Source: an uncultured Collinsella sp. (GTDB lineage Bacteria; Actinomycetota; Coriobacteriia; Coriobacteriales; Coriobacteriaceae). From it: 5,073 bases of DNA. Positions 4,813 through 5,073 of the stretch are shown here, piece by piece; position 1 is the first letter of the stretch; the number at the start of each line of letters is the position of its first letter. The notes under the pieces are model-generated. The model worked only from the letters and a program-made list of their open reading frames with translations, was not told the origin of the DNA and made no database searches. The position numbers were made by a program, and so were the translations under genes. The stretch spans positions 1 to 5,073 of the forward strand of contig URNU01000112.1 of NCBI GenBank assembly GCA_900549275.1, read 5' to 3'.

Positions 4813-5073
4813 TTATCGAACGGCGTTTCTAGGCCCTGACGATGCCAACGAGCGCGACAGGTTCATGCTGGGAACCTCGATTATGCGCCAGAACGCAACG
4901 GCGACGAGCATGCTTGCGGACAGCGAGATCGCGGCAATCGCGAGCGGGTCGACAATCCCGAGCCTGGGCAGCAGGGCAACGAGCGCACCGATGACCATGG
5001 CGTGGGTAAGGTAGAGGCTGTACGACACCTTTCCCAAAAAGACCATGGGGGCCGCAGAGAGCGCACGGCGCGT
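4813..5073 (-). CDS. Membrane acyltransferase (acyltransferase 3 type), C-terminal part; 5' end outside window
   Basis: Only the last 86 codons are present; the frame stays open to the window edge. The visible part has the typical end of acyltransferase-3/OafA-like proteins: FLGKVSYSLYLTHAMVIGAL, with the family-typical SYSLYLTH that begins the last helices. A second hydrophobic helix (PLAIAAISLSASMLVAVAF) follows, and then the family-typical WRIIEVP before a short hydrophilic tail. Such proteins are multi-pass membrane enzymes that O-acylate cell-surface sugars or peptidoglycan, though some act in antibiotic or lipid modification; the substrate cannot be told from this end. An internal ATG at 5046 is not the start, because conserved family sequence continues upstream. 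The phosphatase gene begins 36 bases downstream on the same strand. Confidence 0.82.
   Translation of the reverse strand, partial: TRRALSAAPMVFLGKVSYSLYLTHAMVIGALVALLPRLGIVDPLAIAAISLSASMLVAVAFWRIIEVPSMNLSRSLASSGPRNAVR

Overview
The window looks like chromosomal DNA from a high-GC Gram-positive gut anaerobe, most likely Collinsella or a close relative in Coriobacteriia. The evidence is the G+C-rich coding sequence, strong AGGAGG-type ribosome sites, tightly overlapping genes, and the protein types present (a pyridoxamine kinase of the Firmicutes/Actinobacteria kind, a TIGR04076 protein and a heterodimer-type ABC exporter). This assignment is inference; no rRNA or other marker gene is present.

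Left part (1-2329, minus strand): a drug-exporter-type operon, read from right to left. It encodes a MarR-family repressor, an ABC exporter half-transporter with degenerate ATP-site residues, and the first codons of another gene at the window edge, probably the partner half-transporter. The genes overlap by 8 bases at each junction. A good sigma70-type promoter (TTGACA, 17 nt, TAAATT) precedes marR. A large inverted repeat covers its -10 region and the marR ribosome site, which suggests autoregulation.

Middle (2330-3024): a 695-base divergent intergenic region with no convincing gene. It is rich in secondary structure: the operator-like repeat, a perfect 12-bp hairpin, two further hairpins, and a 156-bp element bounded by perfect 26-bp inverted repeats that resembles a MITE or a dispersed palindromic repeat.

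Right part: pdxK (pyridoxamine/pyridoxal kinase, vitamin B6 salvage) and a cysteine-rich TIGR04076 protein form a plus-strand pair, again with an 8-base overlap. They converge on a minus-strand pair: the C-terminal end of a membrane acyltransferase (running in from the right edge), then a low-molecular-weight protein tyrosine phosphatase. The 140-base convergent gap holds a tandem 29-nt repeat and an inverted partner that together could act as a terminator.

Nothing here amounts to a clear new defence or mobile system. The most unusual items are the 156-bp inverted-repeat element, the operator layout in front of marR, and the coupling of an uncharacterised Cys-rich protein to a B6 kinase.
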